The position numbers were made by a program, and so were the translations under genes. From contig CALKFX010000172.1 of NCBI GenBank assembly GCA_938084875.1, forward strand, positions 1 through 6,558: DNA of 6,558 nt. The letters run 5' to 3'. Shown here one piece after another: positions 6,275-6,558 of this stretch. Position 1 is the first letter of the stretch. The number at the start of each line of letters is the position of its first letter. This stretch comes from an uncultured Flavobacteriales bacterium (lineage in GTDB: Bacteria > Bacteroidota > Bacteroidia > Flavobacteriales_D > Parvicellaceae). A model generated the notes under the pieces. It was not told where the DNA came from. It did no database searches and saw nothing but the letters and a program-made list of their open reading frames with translations.

Positions 6275-6558
6275 CGGTTCTCTTTTTCGTTAAATAATAC
6301 AATATGAGGCTGGGTACTCAAAAATTTAGTGGCCAAATAAAAGCTGATTTTACGCTTGATTAATTTTTCAATCTTTTCTTCCAACTGCGCAATATAATCC
6401 ATGTTTAATTGCTCTCCAATTAAGAATATTTCAATTTTACCAGAATCATTGCCGTGCACATAATCTCCAACTAAAATGATTTCTTTGACTGCCCCCATTC
6501 GCTCTAGCACGGTATCTACTATATCTTCTAATCCTAAGTGCTTTAAGACTACTTTTTG
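6271..6558 (-). CDS. C-terminal part of an MNT-fold nucleotidyltransferase-like protein, probable regulator (5' end outside window)
   Basis: The reading frame is open to the right edge, giving 95 visible residues. GTG at 6510-6508 and a later Met codon are internal, and 16 further codons upstream continue in frame (QKVVLKHLGLEDIVDTV). The segment KEIILVGDYVHGNDSGKIEIFLIGE resembles the minimal nucleotidyltransferase motif (GSxxxGxxxSDIDL), but the acidic pair is eroded: SGKIEI stands where SDIDL is expected. In Bacteroidota such domains often follow an N-terminal winged helix in proteins annotated as ArsR-like or nucleotidyltransferase-domain regulators, commonly near polysaccharide genes. 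The N-terminal part is not visible, so DNA binding cannot be judged. The stop overlaps the isomerase start by ATGA. Confidence 0.65.
   Translation of the reverse strand, partial: QKVVLKHLGLEDIVDTVLERMGAVKEIILVGDYVHGNDSGKIEIFLIGEQLNMDYIAQLEEKIEKLIKRKISFYLATKFLSTQPHIVLFNEKENR

Noticed and set aside
1..6558. Defence system, phage, CRISPR, retroelement or toxin-antitoxin module
   Set aside because: No repeat-spacer pattern, integrase, transposase, reverse transcriptase or toxin-like pair was seen. The MNT-fold fragment alone is not evidence for an MNT/HEPN toxin-antitoxin pair, because no HEPN partner is present and the neighbours are glycan genes.

Overview
The window is one densely packed, minus-strand polysaccharide (capsule/O-antigen/exopolysaccharide-type) gene cluster from a low-GC bacterium, most likely a member of the Bacteroidota and probably a flavobacterium. 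That assignment is inferred from low GC, a nucleotidyltransferase-fold (MNT) regulator next to a lone cupin mannose-6-phosphate isomerase domain, and an animal-like UDP-glucose 6-dehydrogenase. No rRNA, tRNA, IS element, integrase or CRISPR array was seen. Transcription runs from high to low coordinates.

Layout in transcription order. (1) Right edge: the C-terminal part of an MNT-fold protein (6271-6558, cut by the window), a cupin phosphomannose isomerase domain (5924-6274), a small HxGH nucleotidyltransferase called copy C (5489-5923), and UDP-glucose 6-dehydrogenase (4153-5499). These four abut or overlap. (2) A scar at 3719-4156: a 25-codon orphan start that overlaps the dehydrogenase stop by ATGA, followed by a broken second nucleotidyltransferase (copy B). 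Copy B carries a ~73-bp frameshifting deletion, a nonsense codon and a TTG in place of the start ATG. (3) A SAM-dependent methyltransferase (3072-3707), a 63-bp spacer, and an intact third nucleotidyltransferase (copy A, 2580-3008) about 92% identical to copy B over the shared 88 residues. (4) rfbA, glucose-1-phosphate thymidylyltransferase (1723-2577), a PglK-like ABC flippase (32-1726), and the first 11 codons of another gene leaving the left edge.

How the genes may work together: rfbA makes dTDP-glucose, the dehydrogenase makes UDP-glucuronate, the cupin enzyme probably handles mannose-6-phosphate, and the HxGH enzymes presumably activate a small phosphorylated compound as a CDP or ADP derivative (substrate unknown). 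The methyltransferase could decorate or cap the glycan, and the ABC protein would flip a lipid-linked oligosaccharide. Almost every gene junction is a 4-bp ATGA overlap, an 11-bp overlap or a gap of a few bases, so an operon is likely.

The most notable result is genome dynamics rather than a new system: three paralogous nucleotidyltransferases, one decayed beside a gene stump, at the point where the seemingly conserved right half meets the AT-rich left half. The 257-bp direct repeats in copies A and B flank the methyltransferase gene.
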